Assembly: GCA_003818505.1 (NCBI GenBank)
Contig: RPRI01000024.1
Span: 37,407-101,406 of the forward strand
DNA length: 64,000 bases
Direction: 5' to 3'
Source: Desulfobacteraceae bacterium
Lineage (GTDB): Bacteria > Desulfobacterota > Desulfobacteria > Desulfobacterales > RPRI01
Shown: positions 62,580 to 64,000 of the stretch, one piece after another
How the letters are laid out: each line of letters begins with the position of its first letter
Numbering within the stretch: the stretch's first letter is position 1
Notes under the pieces: model-generated
What the model was told of the DNA's origin: nothing
Databases searched by the model: none
Seen by the model: only the letters and a program-made list of their open reading frames with translations
Program-made: the position numbers and the translations under genes

Positions 62580-63068
62580 ATGATGTTTGAGAATAAATAT
62601 ATAAAACTTTCCCTTATCGCCGGGCCGGTGTTTCTGCTCGACCAGGTAACGAAATACATTATATTGAAGACCATGCTCATTCATGATTCAATTCAGGTTA
62701 TGCCGGGATTTTTTTCTCTTACCCATATTCATAACCCGGGAGGAGCTTTCGGTTTTCTGGCAGGGCAGAGTCCTGATGTGAGAAGAATGATATTCCTTTT
62801 TGTTTCATTTGTTGCCTTATGTCTTATCTTCTATTTGTACAGCACAACACCGCGAAGCAATTCCTTGCTGGCAACCGGTTTTGCCATGATTTTCGGCGGA
62901 GCTGTCGGCAACCTCTTTGACAGGGTGCGTTTCGGAAAAGTAGTTGATTTTCTCGATTTCTATTTAGGAAACCTGCACTGGCCGGCTTTTAATGTTGCCG
63001 ACAGCGCGATTTCGATAGGGATGGGTATTTTTGTCTTCCATCTGATCTTCAAGAAAATGCCAGGGTGA
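62580..63068 (+). CDS. lspA: Lipoprotein signal peptidase
   Basis: Membrane aspartic protease that cuts lipoprotein signal peptides after Lgt action. A 162-residue, four-helix protein. Catalytic Asp residues lie in GGAVGNLFDRVRFGKVVDFL and FNVADSAISIG. The MFENKY form could start one codon later than the first ATG. It lies 15 bases upstream of lgt. Confidence 0.96.
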   Translation: MMFENKYIKLSLIAGPVFLLDQVTKYIILKTMLIHDSIQVMPGFFSLTHIHNPGGAFGFLAGQSPDVRRMIFLFVSFVALCLIFYLYSTTPRSNSLLATGFAMIFGGAVGNLFDRVRFGKVVDFLDFYLGNLHWPAFNVADSAISIGMGIFVFHLIFKKMPG

Positions 63069-63083
63069 ACGGAAGGAGATAAA

Positions 63084-63857
63084 ATGTTTCCTGTTCTTTT
63101 AAAAATAGGGCCCATATCGATATATACTTACGGCTTTTTTATCGCGATAGGTTTTCTTACCGGCATTTATTTTGCGGTCAGAGAAGCCCGGAGACTTGGG
63201 GAAGAACCGGAAATGATAATGGATCTTTGCTTTTATCTTCTCGTTGCAGCCATAATCGGTTCCCGCCTCTTTTATGTCGCCACAAATCCCGGAATGTTTA
63301 TTGATGATCCTCTTGAGATATTAAAAATATGGAACGGCGGCCTTGTTTTTTACGGAGGTTTTATCGCCGCCCTTGTTACAGGAATTATTTATCTTATGAT
63401 AAAAAATATTCCTGTATGGAGAACCGCCGACATCATGGCTCCCTCAGTGTCACTTGCGCATTTTTTCGGAAGAATCGGCTGTTTTTTTGCAGGTTGCTGT
63501 TACGGGAAATATTGCGACCTTCCCTGGGCTGTTACATTCAACAATCCGGATTCGCTTGCGCCGCAGGGATTGCCCCTTCATCCGACCCAGTTGTATTCCG
63601 CCCTGAATAATCTGGCAATTTTTCTTTTTTTGTTCTTTCTCCGCAAACGCAAAAAATATAACGGCCAGCTGTTCTGGATCTACGTATTGCTGTACGGTAT
63701 CACGAGATCAATTATTGAAATCTTCCGGGCTGATTTCAGGGGTGAATTTTTCTACGGAATATTCTCGGTTTCACAGGTCGTCGGCGGGATCATGGCTGTT
63801 GTTTCCCTGACAATGCTTTTCATACTTCGCAAGCGTTCTTTGAGCAAAGGTAACTAG
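63084..63857 (+). CDS. lgt: Prolipoprotein diacylglyceryl transferase
   Basis: Membrane enzyme of 257 residues that transfers diacylglycerol to the lipobox cysteine. Signature: SLAHFFGRIGCFFAGCCYGK, GGLVFYGGFIAA and LHPTQLYSAL. GGAGATAAAATG is the ribosome binding site. The last base of the stop codon is also the first base of the 143-bp inverted-repeat element that follows. Confidence 0.96.
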   Translation: MFPVLLKIGPISIYTYGFFIAIGFLTGIYFAVREARRLGEEPEMIMDLCFYLLVAAIIGSRLFYVATNPGMFIDDPLEILKIWNGGLVFYGGFIAALVTGIIYLMIKNIPVWRTADIMAPSVSLAHFFGRIGCFFAGCCYGKYCDLPWAVTFNNPDSLAPQGLPLHPTQLYSALNNLAIFLFLFFLRKRKKYNGQLFWIYVLLYGITRSIIEIFRADFRGEFFYGIFSVSQVVGGIMAVVSLTMLFILRKRSLSKGN

Positions 63858-63999
63858 AAGTCATTTCAAAACCCCGTCTGAGGTCTGATAGCTGTGTTGC
63901 AAGCCTCTTCAAAATGCTCACATACTACCGTGTATGCTGCGCTTTTTCATCGGCTTGCGCCTTGCTCTCAAACCTGATCCGAGGTTTTGAAATGACTTC
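63857..63999. mobile_element. 143-bp inverted-repeat element, copy 2
   Basis: Same length and nearly the same sequence as 30996-31138, with the GAAGTCATTTCAAAACC terminal inverted repeat. It touches the lgt stop codon, so it may also end the lgt transcript. Confidence 0.87.
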
Positions 64000-64000
64000 T

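Overview
The window reads as a chromosomal segment of a Gram-negative, probably anaerobic bacterium of the Desulfobacterota (former Deltaproteobacteria) type. This is inference from gene families: two sigma-54 activators, a TAXI-TRAP importer, a BKACE/CoA-transferase catabolic set, PAS-rich kinases, PilZ proteins, a two-cluster ferredoxin-like protein, and clpS-clpA-aat, lspA-lgt and exported-Pcm genes that fit a diderm proteobacterium. No rRNA, tRNA, integrase or transposase gene was found. All coordinates were read by eye and could be off by a base or two where no ORF anchors them.

Layout. (1) 0.3-4.0 kb: the N-degron module clpS-clpA-aat. (2) 3.9-12.1 kb: a PAS/sigma-54 activator divergent from a catabolic operon (class III CoA-transferase, TAXI receptor, fused TRAP permease, beta-hydroxyacid dehydrogenase, BKACE enzyme) with a near-perfect sigma-54 promoter. 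This block is bracketed by the aat 3' end and a second, orphaned aat 3' end. (3) 12.2-20.5 kb: an accessory island of toxin-antitoxin modules (AbrB/PIN, RHH, Phd, DUF2281/MazF, HigBA with a stop codon inside higA, AbrB/RelE) surrounding a translationally coupled pair of P-loop NTPases, the second carrying six almost identical 33-residue Sel1/TPR-like repeats. Several modules are bounded by 60-205 bp direct repeats. (4) 20.7-23.7 kb: a HIT protein, two PilZ proteins and an FrpC-like calcium-binding protein, again ending in an orphaned HIT 3' end. (5) 23.7-31.4 kb, minus strand: the full tryptophan operon trpL-E-G-D-C-F-B-A with a leader peptide and a readable attenuator, plus small inverted-repeat elements.

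(6) 31.6-36.0 kb: periplasmic binding protein, hybrid histidine kinase and a TIGR04076-like protein. (7) 36.0-45.7 kb: a kdp potassium-ATPase locus of unusual design. A sigma-54 response regulator precedes paired operator-like inverted repeats and a sigma-54 promoter, followed by a histidine kinase, a small membrane ORF, kdpF, kdpA, kdpB, kdpC and a KdpD that lacks its kinase half and is fused to a PTS EIIA-Ntr-like domain. (8) 46.3-48.9 kb: an MFS transporter and threonine synthase. (9) 48.9-56.0 kb, minus strand: UbiE/MenG, release factor 3, cold-shock protein, phosphofructokinase, an Fe-S protein, exported Pcm and prepilin peptidase. (10) 56.2-63.9 kb: lon, tsaB, ileS, lspA, lgt. The window ends in a 143-bp inverted-repeat element that also occurs upstream of trpE.

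The most unusual items are the sigma-54/EIIA-Ntr-linked kdp locus, the repeat-bounded toxin-antitoxin island with the paired NTPases, and the two cases in which a gene's 3' end is found again at the far side of an accessory block.
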